Notes: a model not told the origin generated them from the letters alone. A stretch of DNA of 64,000 bases from Hydractinia symbiolongicarpus (GCF_029227915.1 NC_079886.1:18080501-18144500); one strand, 5' to 3'; shown: positions 41,817 to 53,200, numbered from the stretch's first letter. Program-made: numbers and translations.

Positions 41817-44800
41817 GTAAGTCTGTTATCAGTACTGGCAGGTTTTATAAAATTAGAACCACTTTATGAAAACAAGTTGCTACTATAAAAAACTAGCTGT
41901 AATTTTTAATTTAATTTACATTTTTTTTCTTAAAGCGTTTATTCGAATGACTCATCATACATTAGTGCAACCTACTAAAAATCTTGTGGAAGGTACGACT
42001 TTGATATGTGAATGCTCCGCTAGTGGTTACCCACAACCTATCATTTTCACATGATGGTTGAATTCTAATAATATTACTAATCACAGTGTTTCTACGCTTA
42101 CGACTAAAAACGAGTTCGTGACTGTAAGAAGTATCCTTAAGATGGAGAATATTCGAAGAGATGACATTGGTTTACTTGAATGTCTGGCAACAAATGCATT
42201 TGGAAACGTTTCTCGCGCTACAAATATCGTTGTAAAATGTAAGTATATTTTGTACTATTTCTACAGAAAACTACAATTAAAAAGTTAGCTAAGACGCAAT
42301 AGAATGCAAATGTTCAACAATTATTAAACAATAGATTAACGTGCAACATATGTATCATGAATCTTAGATCCACCAAAGTTAACGCGATTAACGCGATATC
42401 ACGGTCCAATTAAGAAGCTTAACTTGAGATGGACATCCCAAATGTCATGCATTGCTGAGAGCAAGGAGTTGGCAACCATTACATGGTACAAGGATGGCAA
42501 GAAGATGTGGCATAATGGTAAAATTAGGATCGTTGTAGTTCCTGGGCCACGGACCAACCAAATTAGAAGTATATTAAAATTGAAACCGGTAACATTGGAG
42601 TCTGGTGGTGTGTATACGTGCAACGCTACAAACAGCGTGGGGTATGATATACTTTCAACCAAAGTGGAAGTTTTTTGTAAGACATTTTTTACGCATTGTT
42701 TCTTTCTTAAACCAGATTTTATAGTCACTCCGGATCTTTTCTAGAGACCACTAAGTTATATCAGAATAATTCTGAATTGTCTGAGTCACAATATATATGG
42801 ATTTTTTAATTCCTCTTTTCCCCTCAATTTCGAAGCTGTTTTTGACTGCAATACTAACTGTGAAGTAGTGAAGAAGAAGGAATGAGTTGAGGGGACGGAG
42901 GGGAGAGGGGAGAGGGAAAGAGAGAGAATTAAATACTTTTCCACTAAATTATGTGCAAAATTTAAGATACATTAACTAATAATAATGCCATGAACTGGAT
43001 GCTTTAGATTTATGGTTAGTTAGCTGGTAGAAAAATGGGTACAATGCATTGGGAGGTGTAACTTGACATAACTAGAAGCCGCTTGTTTGAAGTTAAAAAA
43101 AAAGTTATGGTTATTGAATCATTTAATAAAATCTCTGTCCCCGTACTATTTGAATAAAAACCCTATCCATCTACAGTGACATCTCATCCTTTATACCTGA
43201 TGAAATGATAGTATAAATCCCAAAAAACACCCTCAATTTAGCGAACACTTTAAAGCAGACACCTGTCCATAGGGGACGCCATTTAAACCTTATTCGCGCC
43301 CGCCCAACCTTTTTCTTATAACTTCTGAAGCATATTGTTTTACGACGTAAAAATTGGTGACTTTTCGTCATTTTTAGTTAGCTTCAGAAAAGTAAAAAAA
43401 ATGTTTGGTATGGCGTCACGCCTGTTTCGGTGGTCAGAAAAAATCTAGGTTTAAAGTCAGCTTTTAGTTATGTTTCTATAAGTAATTTACACAAAACATT
43501 TGGAACCACTTTTTTTATCCCAATATATGTGTTCCAATGCCTTTGGGGGGGGGGGGGGTTGTAAAAACAAAATGACGTCATCTTGGACTGCATGACATCT
43601 TCGAATTTTTTTTATCCTTATTTACTACCGTGCTAACAAACATTCGTGTCACAAAATCCACGTCTTAAATGTTAATCGAAAAAATTAACTTCACGCCGTG
43701 AATAATATTAATTTAACATCAATAGCTTAACTTGAGATGATGAAGCCATTACAATGCCTTTACAATCTTGAGGCGAATTAACTTGGAAACGAGGTGGTGA
43801 GGTCATTTTTAACAGCATGGATACCTACGGACAACCTGGTACCAAAGTGGGTACAAAACTTGTGACCAAAGTGGGTTTCTGAATCCCTTTCGGAATGGAT
43901 GGGTTGATGACGTCATCAAAACACCTTTAAACATAAATATTTCAGTAACCGTCCCCCCAAAGTACATGATCCTATATAATTTCTTGATCGGCGTTTTAAG
44001 CTCTATACGATAAAGGCAACGGGTAAACAGATTTTCCTGAAACTATTTTTGTTTATTATCAACCCGTAAGCGAATTGCTCTGTCGAATATTTTTAGATAA
44101 TTAATATCGTATATTTGACACTCTTTCATCTTTTATCGGTTCCTAGGAAAAACAATTCAATTAATCCTAAAGAATCTCGACAAAGGAGAGTGGCGGAAAA
44201 ATGTTTATTGTTAAATGTTTCATTGTTAAGCTTTCTAGATAATTTTGATATGTTTCACAAACAATATCAATTCTTTTTTTGGGAGGATGATAAAACATGG
44301 ATTCGGTGAAATCGGATATCAAAATTATTGAGACTAGCTTTGATGATATGCGACTCAGGTGCGTTTCGTCGAATATCACAAGCTGGACTGAAAAATTTTT
44401 GAAATTCGGTTTCACCTAATTTAGTATCTGTTTAATATGTACTGCTGATGTCAGAAACTCCTAACACAACCTATATTTTTCCATTGTTCTTCTGTCGAAG
44501 TGGATTTTTCCAAAACAATACAACCTTATTTCGAAGTTTGTTTTCTTTATTAGGGGAGGTCTTGATACGAAGATTTCCTTCAGACATTATCTCTGCTGGC
44601 GTGACGCAGAAAAATTACACAATTCGATGTATTGCAACTGGAAAGTTGGCGCCAACTGTTACATGGTTGAAAGACAATAATTCCATTTTGTTTCCACAGC
44701 TAAACTATCATCGTTCAGATGTAAAATATGAGACGGCTGTTGATTCTACGTTGAGAATAGTCAGAGTCGGTTTAAGTGATTTTGGGAATTGGACTTGCCG

Positions 44801-47304
44801 AGTAAGGAACAGGATTGCTGGAAATTTCATATCGCATGATGAAAAAACTACCCTGTTAAAGATGTCAAGTAATTTTTTTTCTTTTTATCTTGCTTTATGT
44901 CAAATAACTTTACGTTTGATTTAGACAAATGTCATTTGTTATTCTTCAAAGGCGACTGGTACGCTTTTTATATGCGCGGTAAATCTTAAGCTATTAAAAC
45001 CATTTCTGTCATAAGCAACACAAAATATTGATAGAGGGTCAACGTTGCTTTAAGTTCTGTATTTAAAACGCTCTGTTACTTACTTGATGTTTGTCAATTA
45101 TTTACCTACAGATACCAAATCTCGCTTTGCTTGACTTTAAAGCAATTTTAATTTTGAAGTCAGGCTGGATATGCTTATGCTAAGAACACAGTCAGGCTTA
45201 GCTTACGTCATGCGTACTGCAAAAACAATTCTTATGGGATAAGATGAAAGGATTCTGCTTTTTGCTTTAAAAAAAGAGCGACAACACTAAAGGTAAAATT
45301 AATTAGACAGAAGCGTGGTTAATTGTTCGATAAAATTCGATGACCCGACTACGTACGACGGGAGAACTTGTAGTTTTTAGTAAGTAGACCGGCGCTACAA
45401 TTGAAATTAATCTTTGAAAGCAAAGAAAACTCCAGAAAAAGATTGTTTTTAATAATCCCTGTTTTTTTTTGACCTCTTTCCTGTTCTTATTCCGCTTTTG
45501 CTTGCAAGTTACTTCATTTTTAAAGATTTTTAAAGATTTTTAAAAAATGCGTTCAAAATTTTTTTCTAACAATAAAAAGGTCTTCTCTTTTCTGACGGCT
45601 CAGAATTTATAAATTTTTTACAAGGGCCTGATTTCTTATTTTTAGTGTGAAACAGCATAGTTTTTGTTCGAAATGTTTTTTATTGTTCTTTTAACCTTTC
45701 TTAAAAAAAGATCACTTTTTATATCAAATCAAGCGCAGCGTTGCTTAAGTCAATGGCTTCATTGCTGATAGTAAATTTCTTTCGTCAATCACACAGACGA
45801 TATTATTGAAAATAAAAATTCGAACGCTTTAAATGAAATGTTCGTAATTTAAAGTATTTAATCTGCACTGTAATGAACTTGTAAACAAAATATTGATTTA
45901 CTGTTCTTCTGCAAACAAGTCCCTTGCTTCAAAAATAGTCATTTACAATATAGTAGAACAATACATGTAGTATTTTACTTTTGTTAAACATTCTACATTT
46001 GTGTACATCACAACCTTCTAAGAGTAATTAACTTAGGGAAGTTTTATTAAAATTGTTATTTCTAGAGCGAATGTTTGTTTTGCATTTGACAGAACAGATA
46101 ACGCTGCTGTGTTTAAGATCCTATTTTCTTTCCACACTGCATACCTGCTTCAAAAGGTATTTCTACAGTGCAACAATGTTAATTAATTCTCGATTTTTAG
46201 ATCCCCCTACTTTCGTAACAAGCTATCCTGCAACAAGCTACCGCGTCAATGAAACAGACACAATAACAATGTCTTGCAGAATTAAATCATATCCAAAACC
46301 TTTTGTATGGTGGCAAATGGCCACTGGAGTCAACATTGATCAAAGATTTGAATTTAAAACGACCCTGATTTTTGGAAATGATAAACACAGTATCGCAGAA
46401 AACAATTTAACGATAAGCAATGTTTCAATGTCAGATCAAGGAATGTACACATGTCATGGAAATAATACAGCCATCAGTATTAATAAGACTTCACTCCTTC
46501 ACGTTACAGATGCGTAGATAAGTTTAAAATAACCGCCATTATGTACAATAACGGTGTTTTATTTAAATAATATTTATTTAATATCGCCCACGCACTTTAG
46601 CAGATCAATTACCTCTATGGTCAACACCAATATAGGCATTTGATCGAAATGGTTATATTACGACCTTATCTATTTTATAGTCATTGCACAGAGAATAAAG
46701 CCAACTACTGTAATCGCTCTGAAAAATAATTTGCCGTTTTCTTACCATTTCCTCTCACTGATTTTAATGTAGATTTTCTATTTGTTATCACTAATATGGA
46801 ATTATTTTCTTTCTTATAGAGATGCCAACCATAAAAACAACATCATCATCAACAACAACAACTAAACCTACAACAGAAAGTAATATTACCGCGACCACGA
46901 CCACAACGGCGGCAACACCCGGAACAACGTCGACGACAACAACTGGAACAACGACAACGAGTACAATAACGACGACAACAGGGACAATGACGACAACAAC
47001 CCCATCTCCTGTACAAACCAGCGCAACCACAAGCAAAACTACCTTAGTAGAGAGAACATCTCCAAAGTTGCATTGTCCACCAATATGCTCCGATGATTGT
47101 CAAAGGGGAAGCTGTACAAGCTGTTGCCTACCTCAAGGATCCGTATATACTGGCACACAAACATGTCCTCAGGGATGTCATCCCGGTTACCATATACCGT
47201 GCAATAATAATAATTGTAACCAACAGTGTCCCCAATCATGCGTAGTGCATTGCTCCCCATGGTGTAAAAGACACTGTTGCAAAAATATCAAGCTTCGTAA
47301 TTGA
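41687..47304 (+). CDS. Secreted Ig x4 - Thr-rich - minicollagen CRD protein, with two lesions
   Basis: Exons: 41687-41816, 41936-42238, 42368-42676, 44554-44868, 46201-46509, 46820-47304. Lengths sum to 1,851 nt (616 residues plus stop), every module in phase 1. Signal peptide (MQFWLPFYFLVLIGHNVSS), Ig domains about 44-144, 145-247, 248-352 and 353-455, Thr-rich stalk about 456-540, mCRD clusters about 541-609. It is the plus-strand neighbour of the VWA-mCRD gene and shares its C-terminal design, so I infer a partner protein of the nematocyst wall or matrix. Two problems: an in-frame TGA at 42052-42054 (residue 83, where Ig1 should have Trp), and no GT after exon 5 (AT at 46510-46511). It may be a young pseudogene, an allele, or corrected by RNA editing or by sequence revision. 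Confidence 0.75.
41936..42238 (+). pseudogene. Exon 2: Ig domain 1 with in-frame TGA
   Basis: I-set-like Ig fold: LVQPTKNLVEGTTLICECSASGYP, then PIIFT-TGA-WLNSNN, and DDIGLLECLATNAFGNVS. Both Ig cysteines are present. The conserved tryptophan region should read TWW; the first of the pair is TGA. One G-to-A change from TGG explains it. The rest of the exon is intact, with good splice sites (ttcttaaag|cg, aaaat|gtaagt). Confidence 0.75.
42368..42676 (+). CDS. Exon 3: Ig domain 2
   Basis: Phase 1-1 exon. Landmarks MSCIAESKELATITWYKDG (Cys and Trp) and LESGGVYTCNATNSVG (the D-x-G-x-Y-x-C type motif, with Glu for Asp). Ends gtt ttt t|gtaaga. Confidence 0.85.
42861..42928 (+). repeat. Purine tract in intron 3 of the Ig gene
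   Basis: About 68 bases, nearly all A/G apart from a few breaks, with ggggagagggg and agagagaga words. May form triplex DNA. No known function. Confidence 0.6.
43545..43558 (+). repeat. G14 homopolymer
   Basis: Fourteen consecutive G in intron 3. Prone to G-quadruplex formation and to length errors in sequencing. Confidence 0.85.
44554..44868 (+). CDS. Exon 4: Ig domain 3
   Basis: Phase 1-1 exon. Landmarks YTIRCIATGKLAPTVTWLKD, LRIVRVGLSDFGNWTCRVRNR. Preceded by a 1.88-kb intron with a purine tract and a G14 run. Ends atg tca a|gtaatt. Confidence 0.85.
46201..46509 (+). CDS. Exon 5: Ig domain 4, donor site lost
   Basis: Landmarks PPTFVTSYPATSYRVNETD, TMSCRIKSYPKPFVWW and MSDQGMYTCHGNNTA. 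To stay in phase with exon 6 it must end at 46509 (aca g). The next bases are ATGCGTAG in place of GT. One G-to-A change from GTGCGT would explain it. Without splicing the frame closes at TAG 46515-46517. Confidence 0.75.
46820..47304 (+). CDS. Exon 6: Thr-rich stalk and double minicollagen CRD
   Basis: Starts after cttatag, phase 1. About 80 residues of Thr/Ser/Pro, then CPPICSDDCQRGSCTSCC and, after a spacer with two more Cys, CNQQCPQSCVVHCSPWCKRHCC, an exact C-x3-C-x3-C-x3-C-x3-CC. Order and spacing equal those of exon 10 in the upstream gene; the stalk is about four times shorter. AATAAA at 47409-47414. Confidence 0.88.
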
Positions 47305-47408
47305 TTACAAATGCAGTTTGCAGGGATGAACCAACAAAAACAACAAGAACAACTAACTAAGTTATTTTTCTATGCCACCGTGTGGACAATATTCACCATC
47401 TATATTTC

Positions 47409-47414
47409 AATAAA
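47409..47414 (+). terminator. Poly(A) signal AATAAA of the Ig-mCRD gene
   Basis: AATAAA 105 bp after the stop codon, the first one downstream. Confidence 0.6.
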
Positions 47415-47629
47415 TTATGATAGTTTGCAAAAAAGCGTACATGGCTACGCCGTCTTTAAAATGCGGATCTATGTGTACTGAACTAGTGTTTAGTTTGTGC
47501 ATGCAGGATTTTTTTCACATAACAAAATTTTCAGCCTACTTTTCTTTTACAAGATAAAAAACATTGAGTTTTAGGAAATAAATCTCACTTTTGATGAATT
47601 GACACATAAGTTTTCTCGGTAATATATCA

Positions 47630-49010
47630 ATGCTTGTGGCAGATAACCTAGCATGCTATGCTATTGGGGGATATTACCAAAACTTCTCCACTGTAGAAAG
47701 TTTTTGTCGCTTCTGTAATCGCGTCAAATCTGCCATTTCGGACAACAATTGTGAAGATGTTATTAGAATTAATGAAGCCTATGACACACAGATCTTAGAA
47801 GTTGAAAAGAATGCTTCGTAAACAAAGTTGTATGGAATTAAAGAAAGTTGTTGTTTAAACGACCTTGAATATTATCACATCGCAAATGGTGCACCGGGTG
47901 ATATAGCACATGATATTTTAGAAGGATTTGCTAATGACCTTCTCTCAGATATAATAATCCATTGGATAAAACAAAAGAAAACAACTTTGAGCAAAATAAA
48001 TGACTTTATTATCTCTTTTCCATATGCTGAGGTTGACAAGTCTAATAAGCCACAGATTCTTAAAGAAAAGTTCCTTACACAGTTAAGGGTAAAGCAAACT
48101 GCATGCGAGATATGGAACTTACTACAACTTTTTCCATTGATGATAGGTCCTGCTGTTGATGAAGATGATGAAATGTGGAAGTTGTTGATTGATTTTATTG
48201 ATATTGTAAAGAGATTGTGTACTCCAAAATTTACCGAAGATCATTTTAAGGTTTTACAACATTTAATTAAAAGAATTATTGTTGTTTATTTCCTGAAATA
48301 GCATTGAAATCTAAGGCACATTTCATTACACACTATCCTGCAAACATTCGGAAATTTGGGACGCTCATAAAGACTCTTCGTTTTGAATCCAAACACAGCT
48401 ATTTTAAAAATACAATCACTAATTCATATAAATTTATGAATGTATGTAAGTCTATGGCTTTTCATCATTAGATGCTTATGTATTTGTACAACAAAGAAGA
48501 CTCATGCTTTTCATCTCATGACATTATGCCAGTTGGTTGTAAAAAAAATCAATAAATGAAATTCCAGAACTATATAAAGATCTCTTAAATCAAATTATAC
48601 CACATCCTGCACATAGTCTTCTCGAAGCACAGGGTGTAACATACAATGGTAATAAATTATATTCAGGTGGTGTTGTGGTTGTTTCTGTTGATTATAAAAA
48701 TCTTGAAATGGGTGAAATAATTACGGTCAATGACTCACCGTTTCTGTCATGTGAAGAACTTAATAAGGAAAAATTTGACACACATTTTCATGCTTACCTG
48801 GTTCGTAAAAGTGAAAACAATATATTAATTAGAATTGATCACCTTCCGGACCTTTATCCATTAGGAATGTATTATATTGACAGAAAATTTTATGTACTTT
48901 TGCGTATCACGTATTGTTTTAGTCTGTTTTGTTATAAATTGTGTATTATGTGCCAAATAAGTTTTAATACCTGCTTAACCTCTTCTGTTTTGACCTTTTT
49001 TTAATTTTTG
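47630..49010 (+). pseudogene. CACTA/EnSpm-like transposase-family relic
   Basis: Pieces on the plus strand: 47630-47821 (SFCRFCNRVKSAI), 47828-48301 with KESCCLNDLEYYHIANGAPGDIAHDILEGF, NKPQILKEKF and QTACEIWNLLQLFPLMIG, then after frame changes KSKAHFITHYPANIRKFG, RFESKHSYFKN and, at 48675-49004, a C-terminal stretch. The 'LNDLEYFH...PPDIMHDILEG' and 'HYP..I..FGP...RFE.KHSFFK' patterns are those of animal EnSpm/CACTA-like proteins, as I recall them. Several frameshifts make it inactive. Confidence 0.6.
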
Positions 49011-49329
49011 TTTTGTATATATTTGTTTGATAATGACACAATAAAGCTGTCGAATTATTTCAATTTGTAGACTCTTGTTTTTCTTGATGGCATTTATTTA
49101 AAATTTGATGAATGTATTAAATATGGTTATTTTCAGGTTACATTTTTTTCTTTCTTTCATTGACCATCCATGTTTTGGCAATGTTATATTTTATTAAGAT
49201 AAAACATTTTAGCCGTCAAATTTCTTTTCAAATAGGGGTTATAAATGTAAAATGTTTTTGTTAACTCAGTAAATGCGTTTAATCCAATAGTTTTAATAAA
49301 TAAAAAATTTATTTTATAGAACAATAACA

Positions 49330-49957
49330 ATGGATATTGCATTCACTGAAGAAAAGAAATTTGTTGTTGTTTACAAAAATATGCGTAAAATTATATCAAT
49401 TCTGAATTCTGCAGAACTACTTGAGACCATATGTTTATCATATGCAAATTCACCTGTGAAGTTACCTGAATGTTTTAATTTGTAGTACTATGATGCAGGA
49501 AGTTATAGACTTGGATGATCTTAACTATTTGCATCAAGTGCGGAAGTTGGCAGTAATTCCACATGTTAACCAAGAAAATGTTGACCTTGTCTCTCATCTA
49601 ACACCATTGACTCTCCCAACAATTTCTGCAACATGCTCTAACACGAGTTCTGTTGAAAAAAGTGCAGTTAGTGATATTGTGGTTAGTAATAATAATGACA
49701 ATTCATCTGCCAATGATGAAATTCATTCATCTGCTAATGATGAAATACTGGTGGCAGAAATCAACAGCAATATTGACAATAGTGAACGTTCTGGATTATC
49801 TAAAAACAATAAAAACTCCACTTTTCAACCTTTGCCTTTTCTTAAAACGCTCGTAGAAACAGGTGTGTTGTATCATCATTTAAACGGATTAGATTTAACT
49901 GATCCGTTCAAACGGATCGTGTATTTTCGTCCCGTTTTTCGCAGGCTTATTAAATGA
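49330..49957 (+). pseudogene. Fragment of a transposon-linked protein
   Basis: ATG 49330 reads MDIAFTEEKKFVVVYKNMRK; a TAG near 49,480 is followed in the same sense by YYDAGS-like text and 49490-49957 (VIDLDDLNYLHQVRKL). The tail is Ser/Asn-rich with a short repeat (SANDEIHSSANDEI). Start and layout resemble the N-terminal part of repeated cnidarian genes; the family is not named with confidence. Probably linked to the relic before it. Confidence 0.4.
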
Positions 49958-50157
49958 TATTCTCCTATATTTACTTAGTTTAGAACCTCAGTTATTTGCT
50001 GGGTTCGCAGTCAAAGGTAATTTGTGTTTGTGAAAAGAATTTACAAAAATACTAAGCTTCTTTTCGTATGACAGGCTTTATTTGCGGCAGATACGACGTA
50101 TATAATAAAATAAATATATACAACTACGTTATTGATAAGATATATGCCACAAAACAA

Positions 50158-51383
50158 CTATTTTCTGCAAGATACATGCACATGTTCCCCATGATGATTT
50201 TTTGTAATTTTTGCGAATTTAAAGCCTCCTTTCTTGTAAGCAAACCATGCAAGTCGATGATGAATTCTATCGTTCTTTGCATTGGCATTGTTCACGTATT
50301 TTTCCTTGAAATTAGTTGAATTTTTTCTTTGCAACGTTAAATCCAATGCTCTCCTTTCATAATGTAGTGAATGAGCGAATAGATAGGTCCATTTTACATA
50401 CGTGTAGCCAGCTAGCAGCACTAATGTGTATTTCTGATGAAATTTTTGTTCAACTAGGCGAACCAAATCTTTAAGTCTTCTTAAGCATTTCTACGAAAAA
50501 CAAACAACACGGAATGATAAATCAAGTACTTTTGAATGTAAAAATGCAGAAAGTAAAGGTAGACGTCGCAAGTTTCTTTAAAAACATGTTACATGAATAA
50601 ATTTAAAATATTTGCAATCTTTATCCTAATTTCCACCGTTTTAGTTTTTTTTGGGTTGATGTCAGCTTAGGCTTAATGACGTCATCCAAATTTTTTTTTA
50701 TCACAAGTGTCTTTCAATGTGGTAACAAACATTTATGCCAACCGTCCTATTTTCAGTTTCGAAGGGTTTTCTTTTTAGTCTATGAATCACCAACCCACAG
50801 ACGGAGTCCCCAAAACCCCTGTCCAATTCACTTTTGAGCAACTATTATACAGTTACAACTCGTTCCTACTTGTAATGTAGATAACAATCAGTAAAAATTT
50901 CCAAAGGACACTAGTGGGTAGAGAAAATTGTTTTAATGGTTTCAATATATTGGTATACAAGCAACAATGATAATAGTTAATGACATTTATTTTGAAATTT
51001 TAAGAAAGTATTTAAATTATAAAAAAATTTCGTAAAACAAAAGTTTCAACAGAGTTACACCTTCTTTAATATTTTTCTATGATGCGAATTGTTTATAATT
51101 AAGACTGATGAGAATTGACAAGATTTGCATTTCATGCAAAGATACAACTTACCTCCGTTGTCCTAATATCCCAGTTGTTGTGTAGCTTGAGAAAATTAGT
51201 TGGTGCAACTCTTTTTAGGTTGGTCGAATTCACTGGTTTTATGAAAGGTCCGCTTGCAAGAATACTTTGCTCGTTTACATCAGGTATTCGAGTAAAATTT
51301 AAATGCTTTAATTCGTGTAATAAAATCATGTGCATGGAAGTGAACAAGATAATTGCGACGAAAATACTTTTCACCAACAACAT
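50158..51383 (-). CDS. Hedgehog-signal-like (M15/Hh fold) protein, two exons
   Basis: Exon 1 51383-51153, exon 2 50490-50158; GT-AG intron of 662 bp in phase 0; 187 residues with no lesion. Residues 1-23 are hydrophobic (MLLVKSIFVAIILFTSMHMI), a signal peptide or membrane anchor. Exon 2 holds the resemblance: KCLRRLKDLVRLVEQKF, AHSLHYERRALDLT (S118, H120, D127), RLAWFAYKKGGF and EHVHVSCRK (H180, H182). This matches the S-x-H-x2-G-x-A-x-D and H-x-H zinc-site pattern of Hedgehog N-domains and M15 peptidases, with Arg for the usual Gly. The protein ends right after the HVH motif, so there is no Hint autoprocessing domain. Signalling or peptidase activity cannot be decided. TTTATT at 50077-50082 is a poly(A) signal on this strand. 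Confidence 0.72.
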
Positions 51384-52439
51384 GTTTAATTATAGCGTAG
51401 AAAACGTGGTGTGCTAACTGACTTCTAGTAAGCCAACTGAAGTCAGCTGAAATTACCAATCGCAAAGCTATTTATAGCTAGTAAAAGCTTTTCATTTCTT
51501 TATTTTCCACACCCCTTAACAACTGCATTCACATTATGCTTCCCACTATACAACGAAAATCATTGCAGTAAAATAAGTAACTAGGCCCTTTGTCTGTCCT
51601 AGCAACGTTAGGACCACACAAATATTTCAATTTCGTAATGTTTTTTGTTTTTTTACATGCAGATGAAAGGTGGGTCTAAAGGTCATATGACCTTAGAAAG
51701 ATCGATGGGCTTAAATGAAACCTATAAGGAAACAATTGACAAAATTTCAATTGGGCGAGGTTAAAAATTCACGACTTAGTTGACTGAAACTTATTATAGC
51801 TTGATAACATGAACATTATTGCTTGACAGAGCAATTGTTAGCAATATTTTATACTAACTGTGATATTTAATGCTAATAAAGCGAGTGGGATTATGCAATA
51901 AAGATGCTATTGAGCTAATATATCGAAGAGAATGTTTGATACGCTATTTCACAATCATAATCACAAGGTTTATAAATGTGCATTATATTTCTATATTAGA
52001 TATTATATAAAAGGATTTATTGCTCTGTCATAATGGTATGTACTACCATGCTACCTGTGTTACCTGTGGCAGCGATTGGCTAAAGAATTTGACCTATCTG
52101 AACATGCATTTTATTCAAAATAGACGTAGCAGTCATTTTGAACGGAATGCGTATGTCAGCATCATATTTTATGATAAAGTACTTTGTTCTTTTTTTTACT
52201 TTTTTTAAGCTTCAAGTGATTTTCAGAAAGACATTTTCCATATCTTGGCGTTATTTTTACTAATTACTTATTATTCCCGTTGTCCGTGTGTTTGAATTTA
52301 CGGAATAAGCGCGCCTTTAAACAAAACCTGTCTAAGCAAAATCGAAAGTAAACATTTTAAAGAAAACGCCAAAATTGAAAAAAGTAAGGGAAGATATTTT
52401 GCTAGCGAATGTACTAAGTTCAGGTAATGCAATTGAATT
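51384..52439. other. Intergenic, 5' flank of the Hedgehog-like gene
   Basis: AT-rich, no supported ORF. It includes the promoter side of the minus-strand gene. No repeat family recognised. Confidence 0.4.
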
Positions 52440-53200
52440 CATCTGCTATAATGGTACTGTTTAGGATTCTGTTGAAGCTATGTAGATTTGCCTACCCTTG
52501 TCGATATGTTGACTTAAAATATAATTTTGCTCGTCCAGTTTCTCTACTTAGCACGATAACAAATCGAGTAGACTGTTGACAAACATACAGCAAAACAGGA
52601 TGACCAATAACTTGCAGCTTTTTGCAGATCAAATTGATGCAAAAGGTGCTTCTTTTGACAATTGTTGGGGGTTTGTTGATGGAACAGTAAGACCTATCAG
52701 TAGACAAAGACATCACCAACAGATTGTATACAATGGTCGTAAAAAGGCACATGTTGAAATTTCAGTCTGTTGTGGCTCCTAATGGCTTATAGCTAACCTT
52801 TTTGGCCCTGCTGAAGAAAAACGTCATGATTCTGGGTTACTCCCAACGCTTCATCGGCATAGCTTTGCCGATGAAGCATGAAGCACGTAATGGAGATTCA
52901 CATTATCTATGGTGATCCAGCTTATCCACTCAGAGTCCACTTACAAGCTGGCTTCTGAAGGAACAAGACTAACGCCACAACACTATGGAATTTCAAGATG
53001 AGTCAAGTGCAAATAGCAGTCGAATGGGGTTTTGGTGATACCTTTGTTGTAATTTTGTTAATTTCAAGAAAAACCTTAAGCTTGAACTTAGTGCTGTGGG
53101 TAAGATGTATGTAATGTGTGCATTACTTCAAAATTGTAGATGCTGTCTGTATGATTCAGAAACGTCAAGGTATTTCAACAGTGATCCACTAATTATTGAA
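52440..53200 (+). pseudogene. Second HARBI1-like transposase relic
   Basis: Plus strand pieces: LCRFAYPCRYVDLKYNFARPVSLLSTITNRV, ADQIDAKGASFDNCWGFVDGTVRPI (first catalytic Asp in VDGT), YNGRKKAHVE, then NLFGPAEEKRHDSG (second Asp), IYGDPAYPLR and a degraded VEWGFGD (VE..FG, the Glu). The 'NCWGFIDGTVRPI' lineage differs from the 'FGCIDGTHV' lineage at 13-16 kb. Stops and frameshifts throughout; no termini seen. Confidence 0.75.

Noticed and set aside
46510-46820. AT-AC (U12-type) intron between the last two exons of the Ig-mCRD gene
   Set aside because: The sequence after exon 5 is atgcgtag, not the atatcc consensus, and the intron ends in AG.
46791-47036. Val-rich minus-strand ORF
   Set aside because: Same artefact, opposite the Thr-rich stalk of the Ig-mCRD gene.
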